Assembly (NCBI GenBank): GCA_028583405.1
Contig: CM053261.1
Location: forward strand, 18,211,825 to 18,275,824
Length of the DNA stretch: 64,000 nt
DNA from: Pogonophryne albipinna
Taxonomy: Eukaryota; Chordata; Actinopteri; Perciformes; Artedidraconidae
Reading direction: 5' to 3'
Shown: positions 1 through 12,644 of the stretch, piece after piece
Layout of the letters: each line of letters begins with the position of its first letter
Numbering within the stretch: position 1 is the first letter of the stretch
Notes under the pieces: model-generated
The model's input: only the letters and a program-made list of their open reading frames with translations
The model's database searches: none
What the model was told of the DNA's origin: nothing
Made by a program: the position numbers and the translations under genes

Positions 1-414
1 TCTATCCAGCTTTCCTATCGGCTGCTCATTCATCACTTTCCCCCCTCACCCTTCACTCGCCACTCTGTTTGATTCTGTGCTGGAAGGGCTGTTCGCCCCA
101 GCACTCCTCCCCTTTTTTGTCCCCCCTTCTACTGTCCAATATCTCAATCATAATTTAGGTTCATTCATCAATAACTCATCAAGGCCTTTTACGTTTTATT
201 GGTGTGATCCTCTTCCTTCTTACATTTCCCTCACTACCCATGCCTTACTCTGATTGGATTAGTGGCACTAAACAACAGTTTTGATGTCTTCCACTACATC
301 GCAGCACTCAGACTGCTCTTGTGAATTACTTCAATGACATCCACTAAAAACACAGTCATCGGCAGCATTTCAGTTTTAGTATAACTGGTTCATGGTGCTT
401 CAATTCAATTCAAA
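1..414. other. No feature recognised
   Basis: Unique-looking, pyrimidine-rich sequence at the window edge. I see no open frame, repeat family or RNA gene. Confidence 0.5.
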
Positions 415-2360
415 ACCTTTATTTATCCAGGTGAAATCCCATTGAGATCAATGATCTCTTTTCAAGGGAGACCTGCAGCAGTAGGTTCCACATGAAGACA
501 TAAAAACATAAACAATAGAACAACAAAAGGACATCATACAGCAAAATGTACAGGGATTCCAATTTACATATCTATCCACATGTACAGGTACCAACAGCAT
601 CTGATTTTGTAGCATCCAACCGAGCTTTAAAAACATGTAGTGGTACTAGCTTGGTAATTTTCCATTCTTTTTGCAGACTGTTCCAAGTTAGTGGAGCTGC
701 ACATCTAAAAGCTTTCTTCCCGAAGACAGTCCTAGCACTTGGCACATTTAATAAAACCACAGCATGCGATCTCAGGCAATAAGTACTTTCATTTCGCCGA
801 CAGATCAGAGAGCAGATGTAAGATGGTAGTTTATCCAACATGGCTTTGTAAATGAAAAAGTACCAGTGACTGAGCATCCGTACAGTAAGTGATGGCAAAA
901 CCGCCTTGGTATACAGGGTACAGTGATGCGTAAGTGCTTTACAATTTGTCAAAAATCTCAGTGCACTGTGATACGCAGCATCTAACTTGCTCAGGTAATG
1001 GGCAGGTGCATTCATATATAACAAATCACCATAGTCCAGCACAGGTACAAAGGTCACAGTGACTAGCCTTTTCCTGGCCTCAAGCGAGAAACAGGACTTA
1101 TTTCTGTAAAAGAAACCTAGCCTAACCCTCAGCTTTTTAAGCAGGTTATTTACATGAAATTTAAAAGTGAGACAGTCATCAAGCCAGATACCCAGGTATT
1201 TGTAACAGGTAACCACTTCAAGTTGTATTCCTTGCGTAGTTACAATATCCAAAGCAGTCTCTGGTGTATTTTTAGCTTTAGAAATGAGCATTACCTTGGT
1301 TTTATCCACATTTAAAAGAAGCTTAAGCTCAGATAGCTGAGCCTGAATAATGTTAAAAACAGCCTGTAATTTAACAACAGCCTTGTTAATCGAGGGACCT
1401 GCACAGTACATAACGATATTGTCCGCATAGAAATGTAAGGTTGCTCCTTCGACATTTTCACCTAAACTATTAATATAGATAGAGAATAATAGCGGACCTA
1501 AAACTGAACAGTTAGTGATGTTTAACCATTCAGAAGACAGCCCATCGAACTTAACACATTGGGACCTTTCAGAGAGGTAAACCACCCCACTGCATGGTAG
1601 GATAAGCCAATACTGACTAGCCTCTGCTTCAAGATGCGATGATCGACGGTATCAAAAGCTTTGGATAGGTCAACAAATAGAGCTGCACAACTCTGCTTAT
1701 TATCTAAAATACTCGTAATATAATTTACCACTTTCATTGTGGCAGTGATGGTGCTATGTTGCTTTCTGAAGTCTGACTGATGTTTAGACAGGATGTCATT
1801 GTTACATAAAAACACCTTTACCTGCTTCCTCACTAGGCTTTCAAGAACCTTAGCCAGAACTGACAATTTGGAGATGGGTCTATAATTGTTTAATAAGGTG
1901 GCCTCCCCTCCTTTTAGTAGTGGCAAGACATAAGCTGACGTCCATATTTTTGGGATTGTGTTCGTGCTGAGAGAGAGGTTAAAAAGAGTAGTGAGAGATG
2001 GAGCAATAAAATCTGCAGCTATCTTTAAAAAGAAAGGTTCTACGTTGTCCGGGCCAGCCGGCTTCTTAGGATCTAGCTTGGTTAAGACTTCACGAACAAC
2101 ATCAACAGTAAAAGGAGTAAAACTGAAAGGGTTTTCCAGACCACATTGTTCAAAGTCACCGACTGTGGTGTTCACAGAAGCAGAATTAGAAACAGAATCA
2201 AACAGAGAGCCACAGGACACAAAATGCTCATTAAAACAATTTAGTATGGTGGCCCTATCCTATATAGTGCCAGATGCTGTGGTAAGGCAAGGAGGTAGCT
2301 CATTACGGATATCGATTTTATGGTTTCCAGAATTTTCTAGGGTTGTTCAGGTTGTTTTGA
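415..2360 (-). mobile_element. Decayed non-LTR retrotransposon, RT region (Rex1/CR1-like)
   Basis: On the minus strand, 2220-1522 encodes an RT N-terminal half with YRPIS and FVDLSKAFDTVDH; 1585-572 continues in another frame with SVLGPLLFSIYIN, a YADN box (1418-1429), LNVDKTKVM and the usual C-terminal tail (TWNSLQ). Coding similarity extends upstream to about 2350 through a stop. The catalytic YADD is YADN, the residues usually before SVLGPLL (GVPQG) are missing, and a frameshift lies near 1560-1585, so it is dead. The 3' end (415-470) has a TTTATTTATCCAGGTG-type tail. The 5' part with endonuclease is absent. Clade assignment is a guess from RT style. Confidence 0.85.
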
Positions 2361-2365
2361 CATTT

Positions 2366-3180
2366 GACAAGCTCAATATCAACACATAACAAGACTGATG
2401 GAAAACTTGGCAGGACATTTTAGCACAGCACTAAGCTGGCTTGAACCCTACTTAAAAGAGAGAACACGTCATGTCTATAGGTCCTTACAAATCTGACAAG
2501 AAACATTTGAAATGAGGAGTTCCCCAAGGCTTCATTCTGGGGCCACTTCTGATTAACATCTACATGCCTGTCTGTTGAAGAATTGCCTCTAAAATAAAAA
2601 CACTTTTGCTTATAATAATAATAATAATAGATTTAATTTGTTAGCGCTTTTACAGGTGCTCAAAGACGCTTATAAGACACTGAATGTTGTGTCAAAATAC
2701 ATTTCTGATCCTGTGCTTTATAATGTACTGAACCATCAAGACATCTCGGGCCGTCTGGGATTGTTTTCAGTCAGATAGTCAAAACTACACATGGAGAAGC
2801 AGTGTGTTTATGCTCCATATCTGGAACTCCCAGAAAATTGCAGGTCTGCACTCATACTTCTTTTAAATCAAGGCTGTTTGGTACAAGCCACAGGGGTCTA
2901 AGGACAAGCTGCACACATCGTAAAGCCACCTGAGGCAAAGGTGTTATTTGTGATATTGGGCTGTATAAATTCAATTGCAATTTCTGCAATTTCCTAATTT
3001 TATACCAGTCATTTTCTATTTTTACCTGTTTGTTTTAATGTCCTAATCTCTTGGCTCTTTAATAACCTTGTTATTTTATAATGTACTTCTTTTGAACTGT
3101 CTTAATGTTTTAAATGTTTTTTGTTAAGTACTTTGAATTGCGTTAGTGTTGAAATGTGCTAAATAAACCAACTTGCTTGC
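2366..3180 (+). mobile_element. L2-like LINE 3' fragment
   Basis: Decayed plus-strand traces of RT: WLEPYLKERTRHV near 2430-2475, a damaged VPQG..LGPLL region near 2520-2560, and a C-terminal PENCRSALI-like stretch near 2830-2870. A typical LINE 3' tail follows (TATTGGGCTGTATAAATTCA, then GTGCTAAATAAACCAACTTG). It abuts the minus-strand element tail to head. An (ATA)n stretch lies at about 2615-2630. Confidence 0.65.
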
Positions 3181-3674
3181 CTTTTCCAACAGTAAATAGT
3201 CTCTCTCATTGTTTGCTAACCCACAGAGATCTGAGTGATTTGGCTGGGCGGCACTCAGAGGCCACAGTGAGTGAGAAAGTCAGAAAGAAATGACCTTTTC
3301 CCAGCTGAGCAGCAAGACAGAGCTGGGAAGCAAAGTGGTTTAAATCAGATCAATGTGCCCTTTGTCATCTCACCGTCTGCCTTGTCAGTTTGTGTATCGA
3401 TCTACCCATGTGTTGTCTGTTTACTCCTGAGTATCTGTTTTCAATTTGTTGATCTGTTCAACCCAAAAGGTGTCTGCGCAAGTTTTTTTTAAATGTATAA
3501 TGCCCCATAGCAATTCGACAAAATCCTGGCAGATTTCCTTTAATTTTTTTTTTATCACAAATGTTAATGTTTGGTATCTCAAAGATATATTGTGCTTTGT
3601 CCAGAACAAGGAATTTAAGCAAGCCGCAATTACCAAAGAATAAGCCCGATGAGGCTGTTCAAAGGTACAACGTT

Positions 3675-3815
3675 GCTTTGAGCTAAATGCTTACAGTACA
3701 TCAAAATGGCTAACACACTGAAAATGTTTATGCTAGCTAACATGAGGATGTGGAGCATGTGTAATATGCCCCATGTTATTTTAGGCCTTCAAACATTTGC
3801 TAAATAGCACTGAAA
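3675..3815. repeat. Fragment of a dispersed fish repeat (GCTAACATG-rich)
   Basis: It contains GAGCTAAATGCTTACAG, GCTAGCTAACATGAG and ATTTGCTAAATAGCACTG, phrases that recur at 13345-13520 and 31690-31990. This matches a common non-coding interspersed repeat of percomorph genomes, which I recognise but cannot name with confidence. Confidence 0.6.
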
Positions 3816-5484
3816 AAAAACATCTGACCTGATAGTGTAGTAGATGTTGATCTGTAGATACGTCACAACATAAGTAAAAAAACTGATCTGCTAGTCATTT
3901 TTTAGGAAAATTCAGTCGTTCACTAAATTCAGTCACAATCTATTTACGCTACCTTAGTTTTTCTGTCGTTAGACCTTCTTCAAGCATTGAGCACCTCTTT
4001 ACTTAAAACAAAATTAAATATACATTTTTACATACACTTTCTTTATTCAAAATGTTTTTCTTACAAAAGCTACCTTTATATTGTATTAACTAGAACATGT
4101 ATCCAGTTATGCAAGTTGTGAATGTATAACTGAAGGTTGGGTGCATTCAGTGATGCGGTACATGTATGTTACATGCCTTTTTTGTGTGTTTTATCTGATT
4201 TTCCAGCCATATGTCACTTCGTATGTACATCACACTCTGTTTCTGTTTTTTCTGTTTGTCTATTAGCTGTCATTAGTCGATACACATTCCTGTTTATCGG
4301 CCTGTATCTCCATCTGTCTCGCCCTCTGTCTGTGGCTGTGCAGGGAGGAGAGCAGTAAGGACCAACAGACACTTTCTAGCTCTCTGGCTTCACTTTCAGC
4401 TTCATCATAATGTCCCTGGAGCTACAGTAAATCACTTGACTCCCTGCGAAGGACACATTGTTCCCTTTTGGTTTTTGTTAAGTGCAGAGTATAATAAAGG
4501 TGCAGTGTGTTTAAGCGTATGAGAATGAAATGTAAAGTCAACTGGTGACATCATTGAGCTTCATTTTTACACACTTTCTTTCTCTTTTCCTCTTGAAGTG
4601 AATGAATGAAGCAACATTTGTCTGAGAGTCAAGCAGGACTCCATAATTCATATTTAGCATCTGGGAGGACAGCCAGCCCCGGCCTCAGCCTCTCATTCAT
4701 CTGCAGTGTAACACCGCTGCAGATGAGCTCCATTCACTTTGAGCAAAGCTTAAATACACCCAGTGGACTCTTCCCAAAGAACCACTCTAATGTGTTTACA
4801 TTTTTAAACCTGCTAACACTGCAGGAGCTACAGTAGATAGAGTCCCACTGGATATGCAGATAACACATTCATGCTGATGTAGTCATATATATGAACAAAA
4901 TAATAACACACTGATTGTATTTGCAGTTTCTTTTAAGACAAACACACACTCATACCTTTATATTGAAAGCTGTGCAGAGGTGTAAGTAGATGTGCGCTGT
5001 TATTTTCTTGAGGTTATGCAATTGAGCAAAGCTTTGTTTTTTCAAATGTTCCCTTTCCCAACTCATCAAACATCTTACACGTGGCTGCCAAGCAGTAACC
5101 TTTTCACTGAGAGAAAACAGCCAGAGTTTTCATCATTGTTTTTACAGCCTGCATGTTATCTCGTTTTTTTTTCTAGTTTGATATCTAAAAAGTCATTAGC
5201 TCATTAAGGCGGTGCTTTTCAAAGGTCAGATATCACAGGGTCATTACATGATTACAAAACTAAAACATTTACTTTGGAGATGTGACTAAAATATGCTAGA
5301 TTATATTTCTTGAGCACATTTTAAGCCTTTTTTAAACAAATCTTATACCACAGACATGTACTGAGACCTGTAGCTGCTTGGAACGTTTTTTTAAATTTGT
5401 CAATGATGACAAAGAAAATCTTCATTCGCTCCTTGAATGTGAGAATGTTGAGTTGGTCGGTTGATCCGCCGGCGCCGCTTTTGT
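3816..5484. other. Intergenic, no gene seen
   Basis: Mixed-composition DNA with short stop-bounded frames only. It has a moderately GC-rich patch at 4600-4740 (possible conserved non-coding sequence). No repeat with clear ends and no RNA gene. Confidence 0.5.
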
Positions 5485-5625
5485 AGGGACTAAAATATCT
5501 CAACAACTACAGAATGGATTGGAAGGACATTTTGTAGACGATATTCATGATCCCCAGAGGATGAATCCTAATTAATTTGATGATCCCCTCACATTTCATA
5601 GTCCTATCATCACGTCAAAATGAAC
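5485..5625. repeat. Dispersed fish repeat fragment (ATCTCAACAACTA type)
   Basis: The phrases AAAATATCTCAACAACTACA, GAATGGATTGGAAGGACATT and CCCCAGAGGATGAATCCTAA belong to a widespread non-coding fish repeat. Related text is at 22260-22570 (CATGGCAATCTGCC, CATGGTAATCCATCCAATGG). Confidence 0.65.
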
Positions 5626-6303
5626 CGAGAATTAGAAACAGTTATCTCATTTGTGTGTGTGAAGGCAATTTGCATCCATCTCCAGAAAGGTAGAATCCAC
5701 CAAATAAGGGAATTAACGTAATGGCAAAATTGCAACAATACATCGAATTGCTTTTGGAACCGTCTTCATATGCAAGCTGTAAACATACATATTTGTTTAA
5801 GTGTGGCGCCATTGTAACGAAAACATTGGACACAGAATCAAACCACAAAATGAAATAGTTCAGTCCATCTTTCACTTACTACACCTCGACTATGACTCTG
5901 ATCATCTGTTCGTGAAGATACCACATCGACCTGTGCCCTTTTCCTCCATTACCCATTGGCTATTTCTGTATCTCCTTTTCCACTTTCATCCCATTTCTTT
6001 CAACCTCTTCCACTTTCCCCTCTTCATCTCACCTTATATTACACTTTTAGACTCTTCCATCAGCTTTCTAACTGGCCTCTCCTCTCCTTTAACTTCAACA
6101 GAATCAAACCACTGCAGAGCGCAGGAATCTATTAAGCACCATAGTGGAAATATATTACCTGGGAGCCGATGTTAGGAGCAATTTAGTATTGAGGGAAGGG
6201 TGAAGAAGAGGAGCAGTGAGGAGGGGAGGTGTGCTGCAGTACCAAGGTGAGACAAGGTGGGGATAGACATGGGTGTCACGTACAGGAAGGCCTTCCCTCT
6301 TTT

Positions 6304-6442
<139 letters not shown>

Positions 6443-6776
6443 CATTAGTCTCAGAGGTGATTCTGGCCCCGTAATGAGATTGGAGGACTGCCCTGTTAGA
6501 GTTATATCACCCCTAACAACACCGTAAATTCACCTAATCACACTGCAGTGGACATATATATACATGACATGTCAATTTCTTTGACATGATTTCTTCCTTT
6601 TTCTACTGGTTGGTTCATGAACAGTCAATAAGTCATAGCATTTGAATCCATCATTTGGTGCAGACAAGAACAACAACACCAAATGTTTAATAATAAAATG
6701 CACTTTTCATTGAAATACTTGTAATATAATTGAGAGTTTCTCTAGATTAACGTAATGCATTATAGACAGGGGAACT

Positions 6777-7166
6777 TTAAAGGTGGGGTAGGTAATTCAC
6801 TTCAGAAACGCTTTTTGTTATATTCCATGGAATGCTCTTAACATCCCGATAGCAATGAATATATTAAATGCTTTGACAATAAATACATACAAAAATGTCA
6901 TCTGTGGAAGCCGTAGTACTGTAAAAAGCACGACCAATCATCTGAGCCGGCCCGGCTAAAATAACTGGATGGCCTACCTGCCTGTCAGCCTTCCATCTGT
7001 GCACAAACTTATCTCGTGCCCTCATTGGTCATGTGCGCGTTCGTGTGTGTTGGAGGAGGGGCTCTGTAAGGAAGTCTGAAGGAAGAGGCAGATTTCTTCC
7101 GGTTGTGTACTCTCAAATTCTAGCGCACTCAAGCTGGTTTCTCCATTCTTACCTACCTACCTTTAA
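6777..7166. mobile_element. MITE with TTAA ends (piggyBac-like)
   Basis: TTAAAGGTGGGGTAGGTAA at 6777 is mirrored by TTACCTACCTACCTTTAA ending at 7166. These are imperfect inverted ends, each with the TTAA typical of piggyBac-type insertion. The 390-bp interior (TGGAAGCCGTAGTACTGTAA, CGACCAATCATCTGAGCC) resembles a family that I recognise from other fish genomes. No coding capacity. Confidence 0.75.
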
Positions 7167-7937
7167 GTATTGTAGCATTAGTACAGCTATAGATATTATT
7201 TCCATGCTTCCTTTTTCATTCCAACATATTTGAAGCAAGAAAGCCTGACATACTTTAATTAGAAATCTAATGTTTTGGAATGTACGAGTTTTAATTTAAA
7301 TGAAGATAAAGTTTCCAAAAGTGCAGTGTTTTATGAATCAAAGCTTTGTCTTTTGTTAATGTGAGGTTTTTTACCCATGATAACCTGACAGTAACACTGT
7401 AAAAGATGCCATTTTCAATACATTTTACAATAACTTTTTTATTGTATATTCTTAATATACTGTATGTGTTTCTTACTTTCATTTCATTTATCTTATTAAC
7501 CTGAAAACGATTTTTTTCAATCAGCTTCATACTTTGAGCTATTAGTACATTTACACACACTTTTCTGCCACACTTTATGTATTTAGTTGAGTTTGTTTAA
7601 CAAGCCAGATTTCATTTTGCCACTATGTTTAAACTGATGTAGGTAGATGTTATACTGTGGTACATTTTTCAGCTTTCATCCTTATTCCACGGCACCAGCT
7701 CGTCATGTTTTAATGACGTACTACAGCACTGGGTCATGGCATCACATGCCTTTTGCCTTTTTGTGCATCCCACATCCCAGCGATGCTGAATGTGTCAGCT
7801 TGAATCTGGTCTATAGAAGGCTTTAGGGACCCGCTGCTGCGCTGCTACTAAAGCCAGCAGGGAGCACCAATATGAGCAGAGATGATTCTGTCAAATTACA
7901 TTTCTTAACCATTTATGGAATCAATTGTGTTTTATAT

Positions 7938-8884
7938 CAGGGATGGGCAACTTTGATGGTGGTGGGGGCCACATAATTGATGTACTGGCCACCAGGGGGC
8001 CGCAGATTCACTTGGAACACACACACAAATTCCATGTGTTGTATGTAATTATTAACAAATATACTAAGTCTGACATCTTCATTGACATTTTACAATCAAA
8101 GGGAACATCCCCAAAAAATGGGAACATCCTCTGATAAGCTCACTAAACAAATATCAGTTCACAGAAATGTGGCATGTTTGTATTGAACAGGTTATTAAAC
8201 AGTAGAATAAAACTATTTTAAACTATTGGAAAGCACGGAAAATGTGTGTGTATTGAGATTAACCATTAGATGACATAAACATGAAGTCATGAACACTAAC
8301 CCAGACATTAGTTGTCTAACTTGAACCTAAGACACTTGTAGCCAGTCTCTGCATTCCCCTTATTCCACAATAAGGGGAATGTAAACACAGACACCTGTCA
8401 GCCCGCACTCTGCTGTTCCTCAGCACCACTCCCCCTCCCTCCCGCTGAAATTATGAATGAAAAGCGTAGTAATCATAGATAACACGGCAGGGTCCGTGAC
8501 AGTTTGTTTTCATCTGATTTCAAATAAACAAAGTCTTGGTTTTAAGAATATTAAACTTGTTTTCACCAAATTCAGATGATAAATACAACTTTTAAGCTTG
8601 TAAAGGCATAATTACAAGCGGCAACTTAACGTCACAGCAGGCATAACAACAGCCGGTGTTTCTTGTGAGGGTTTCCCCAGGAAACAAACACAATACACAC
8701 AAATGCGTTACAGATTATTTTGCGGTATGTGAAATCATGTACGCAGCTCGCGAAGTAACTAGGAGTCTAGTGGACGGTATCAGTACTACAAGTAAAAAAA
8801 TTACGTTATAAATTAATCTGAGGGCCGCAAAAAGAGGAGGTGGGGGCCGCATGCGGCCCGCGGGCCGCCAATTACCCATCCCAG
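7938..8884. mobile_element. Non-autonomous hAT-like element, 947 bp
   Basis: The left end CAGGGATGGGCAA and right end TTACCCATCCCAG are inverted repeats. Flanks TTTTATAT (7930-7937) and TTTTGTAT (8885-8892) look like an 8-bp target duplication with one mismatch. Subterminal blocks are GC-rich (GGGGGCC...). No transposase frame is present, so it must have moved in trans. Confidence 0.85.
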
Positions 8885-8892
8885 TTTTGTAT

Positions 8893-9714
8893 CCTTTGAT
8901 GAAAGACTCTCGGTCTGAAATGCGTAAAGGATTCTGACGCCATGAGCTGCACAGGAATGTTCAGCAGACACAAAATAAGATCATATTATAATGGTAATTT
9001 TATGATGTATATGTGCATATTATAGATGTATTTTTAGTGATTGTGCTTCTATGATGTGCCTATTTTACAGTATCTTTCATACAAGCCATGCATAAGTGCT
9101 TTTACCTACACAACAAACCACACATCTGCAGGTGCTACGTGTGTGAATCAACACGTCTTCTGTCATAGAGCCTCACAGAGGGAGATGTAACTGTTTGACC
9201 TTCTAGCTGAAGGAGCTGCTCCGACTCCTCTGTGCTTCACCGTGAGGGGGAGAGCCTGCTTTCGTTCAGGAGCGTACAGATGACAGCGATGACAGTGATA
9301 GCTCTCTTTGCAAAGGGTCACCTCATCACTGTCAGCCCCAGGCGCCGTATGAAGCATATCCTGTACACACTAGGGGGGGGGGCAAGCTCTTTGCATGTAG
9401 CTGAATTCATGTGTTGAGTCATTGACATTTTGAACCTCTTCAAAAGGCTAATGAAAAATAATAATTATGAGTTCTTTTTTGGTGAGGAAATGAGTGCAAA
9501 TTGATTAATTATACTGTTCTTAAAGCTCCTTTTACACATGCTCTGCAACCCTGATACTATCTACGCATTACCCAGAGGTAAGGTTTGAATCTTTGGACCG
9601 GACATACAATGGACTTTACCCTGCTACATGTAGCTCCCTGGTAATGTCCGACTAAGCCCATGTGTGGGCATGTTGTTAACGTTTCTACTATGGCTGGCCT
9701 GAAAACAGCATAAC
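8893..9714. other. Intergenic, no gene seen
   Basis: AT-rich sequence with a short G10 run near 9370. Nothing supports a coding or RNA gene. Confidence 0.5.
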
Positions 9715-10028
9715 ACAAACGTCTTCATTCCGAGCACCTCTCCTTTGGAATCGTCTTCCCTTTCAGATCCGTGAAGCTAATTCAGCTGATTCCTTCAAAA
9801 GCAAACTCAAAACCCATCTCTTCGCATCTGTTTTCTTTGTCAACTCATTTCCATCACCTAGTTTCCATCTGCTATAGCATCACTTCTGTCACATGCTTTT
9901 ATCATAGGGCAATACTCATGTTGTTGTATAATGTTTGTATAATTGTTATGCTGTGACATTTGTATTTTGTTTTTGACTTTGCTTTTGTTTGCTTTGTGAT
10001 TTGGGGCTATAATACATTTTGATTTGAT
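9715..10028 (+). mobile_element. LINE 3' end fragment
   Basis: Plus-strand translation gives FRAPLLWNRLPFQIREANSA and then DSFKSKLKTHLFA, the standard C-terminus of fish non-LTR RT proteins. It is followed by a 3' tail ending GATTTGGGGCTATAATACAT then TTTGATTTGAT. Severely 5'-truncated. Confidence 0.8.
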
Positions 10029-12514
10029 CTTAGGGTTAAGAAGAAGGTTCATTTCCACAAAAAAATCCAATGAAAATGTCAATTGGGAACTTCTGTTTGT
10101 TAGGGCCGAACCCCAAAATCGTCAGACAAGCTCAAGAAATGGCAAGGTAATCTGTTTAAGAAAAAAAACGATGAACCGTCTAAGAGACCTTGGTGTAATG
10201 TGTTTTCATGTCATGCCTCCTGCGCCTCCAAGGAACAACACCTCGTCTAAACCAAACAGTGTTTTTCTAGTAAGTGAGAACTGACATGGACAATCTCCTA
10301 TTGATGTGTACAAAGTTAAACTCCAGGAAATGTACGGATCTCATATGACAGAAACACCTTGTGTTATGTGTTTGATGAGGAGGCCAGAGGAGTACAAGAG
10401 GAGGACTGAACAAACGAGAGAAGGACACAATGATAGATGAGGGCGCGTGCAGGGTGAGATTTAAGCGTTGGCATGTCCTGTGTAGTGGCATCCCCCCCAT
10501 TATTGTATCATTCTCTCATGATAAGACCTTTAAACCTCCGCATCATCCACGGGATTCCACGGCTAATTTATATCGCTGCTGCCTGAATGTCACAGAGGAG
10601 TGGGTGGACGACGTGACTGCAGGGATTCCCGCTAACCACGGAGAATGACAATTACCATCCAGCCACCTCTGCATGGCAGAGAACGGACATGCAGCGATGG
10701 CCGATGACTCACTGGGAGAGGAACCACGGTTTATCCCTCTAATGAAGCTCATGTCCACCGGTGATAAATAATGAGGGCTGTCCTGGAGGAAGTAGAGGTA
10801 GTGACGTAGGTTCACTTCTTAAACACAATGTACTCATGACATAGTCTCCCCTTTGTCGGGGATAGTTATACTCTCCATCTCTTTTTGTCTAACATCTTAT
10901 TTCATTAGTCTGTTTCCTTTCCCCCCAGCCCTCTCTGCCCCTCTCTATTACATTTGTGTTTCCCCTCCGCCCACTTACTGTCCTCTTTTTTGAAGTCTCT
11001 GTCTCTGCTTTGTGTTAGTTCTCCTTTGGCTCATTTAGGGGAACCCATCATTTCCCAAGACTCTGCCAAATGCTCTGTCTAGTGTCATTTTCAACATTGT
11101 TATTCACAGCAGTCATTTGCGTCAGTGCATGCTTCGACTTCCAGTTCTGGAGAATGTCTGGTTTCAGCACCCTGGAGAGCTCCACAGACTTACACTTCCA
11201 CTGCAGGGAAGTCGTTTTACAACCTTAGGTCTGGTTTTTTCTTCAAGTTTTAGGAACATTTTAGTCACAAACTTAAATCCAGCGATTTAGTGCACGGCTG
11301 CATTGCTAGAAAGGCTTGCAGCAAGTGTGATGTGACAGCGTGAGGATTCCAGCACCTGCACTCCATTTGGAGATTCAGTGTAATCTTCAAACAGTCATTT
11401 GAACTCGGAGTATGCAATTTGCTTTTCTACTTCTGACTTAGTTCAGCGTTTCCTATTGAGAAAATAGAGGAGGTGTGGCATAGGGGTAAACAAGAAAATA
11501 ATAGGAAAAAAAATTATGACTGCAGATTCGATTAGTTTGCGTTCCCGTGTAAATGGGGCCTCAGTCTGCTATAAGAGAGAACTAGCAATCACCAAATCCA
11601 TACATACTAATATGATCCACCTTCGTACCAGTGTTTGCAATGATGACTTCTTCCTTGTTGTATTTACATTATTTGTCTTTCCCCTGCAAGCAGTAGTAAG
11701 TAAGCTGGCACAAAATCAAACAATTCCAGTCCATATGAACAGCACACCTCCTCTGCCTGATGGTGAATATAAAATAGTATTTAAATGACAATGTCATTTT
11801 AAATTGAACAATTTGTGAAAACCCACATTAACATAATTCCCAATTCTTTATTTAGACAGACCAAACAACTGGTTTAGGCGGCTGCTGGCAGCTTGTCTGC
11901 TCTGTTTAGCGGCCGAGAACAAGGCCCTGACATCAAGTGCAAACTGGTGAGCATGCTACAGTCACAGCCCTGATAGAGATCTGCTTGTATGGCATCTTAT
12001 TCAACGCACAGCCTGCCTGCTGAAGTGCTCATGGTGGGTTTATCAGCTACAGTGAGAGTGCGCCACAGTAATTGTATTCTCACAGGCTGCTTAGGGAGAG
12101 ATTGATGTGGCGGCTACACCATGTGTGCAAAGGGAATGAATGTCTCTTGGCCGACCTTGTTTCTACGTTTATTTGCCACTAGCTCTGTTAGCTAAGATGA
12201 GGGTGGAGCGGTAGTGAATACAGAATCACTGTTTCTACGCTTGTTGTGTGGAGGAGCAATATATCACAGTTAGATCAGGAGCAGCCATCAATGCTTTTTA
12301 GTATTCTAGGTCTTAACAAGGACAAGTCCTGAGAAAAACACGGTTTGGCTTTGGCAGGCTGCAGGGTGAACCACTGCAACAGATTTAGAGTAATTGTTCT
12401 TATTTTGCAGAGAAGATCTGCATGTTTTTTGAAGCGGCGGTAATGGGATATAGTAATACAGTCTGGTAGTAAATCTAAACAGAACTTGCCCTGGTTAACC
12501 ACAGTTAAACCTGT

Positions 12515-12516
<2 letters not shown>
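10029..12516. other. Intergenic, no gene seen
   Basis: Holds a GC-balanced patch at 10530-10770 that could be conserved non-coding DNA, pyrimidine-rich stretches near 10910-11000, and otherwise ordinary sequence. Frames of 60-90 codons here have no recognisable domain. Confidence 0.45.
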
Positions 12517-12591
<75 letters not shown>

Positions 12592-12594
12592 GCG

Positions 12595-12640
<46 letters not shown>
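12517..12640. repeat. (CA)n(CG)n(CA)n compound microsatellite
   Basis: Alternating purine-pyrimidine tract of 124 bp with a CG-rich core (about 12588-12603) inside CA repeats. Such tracts are prone to Z-DNA. Confidence 0.98.
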
Positions 12641-12644
<4 letters not shown>

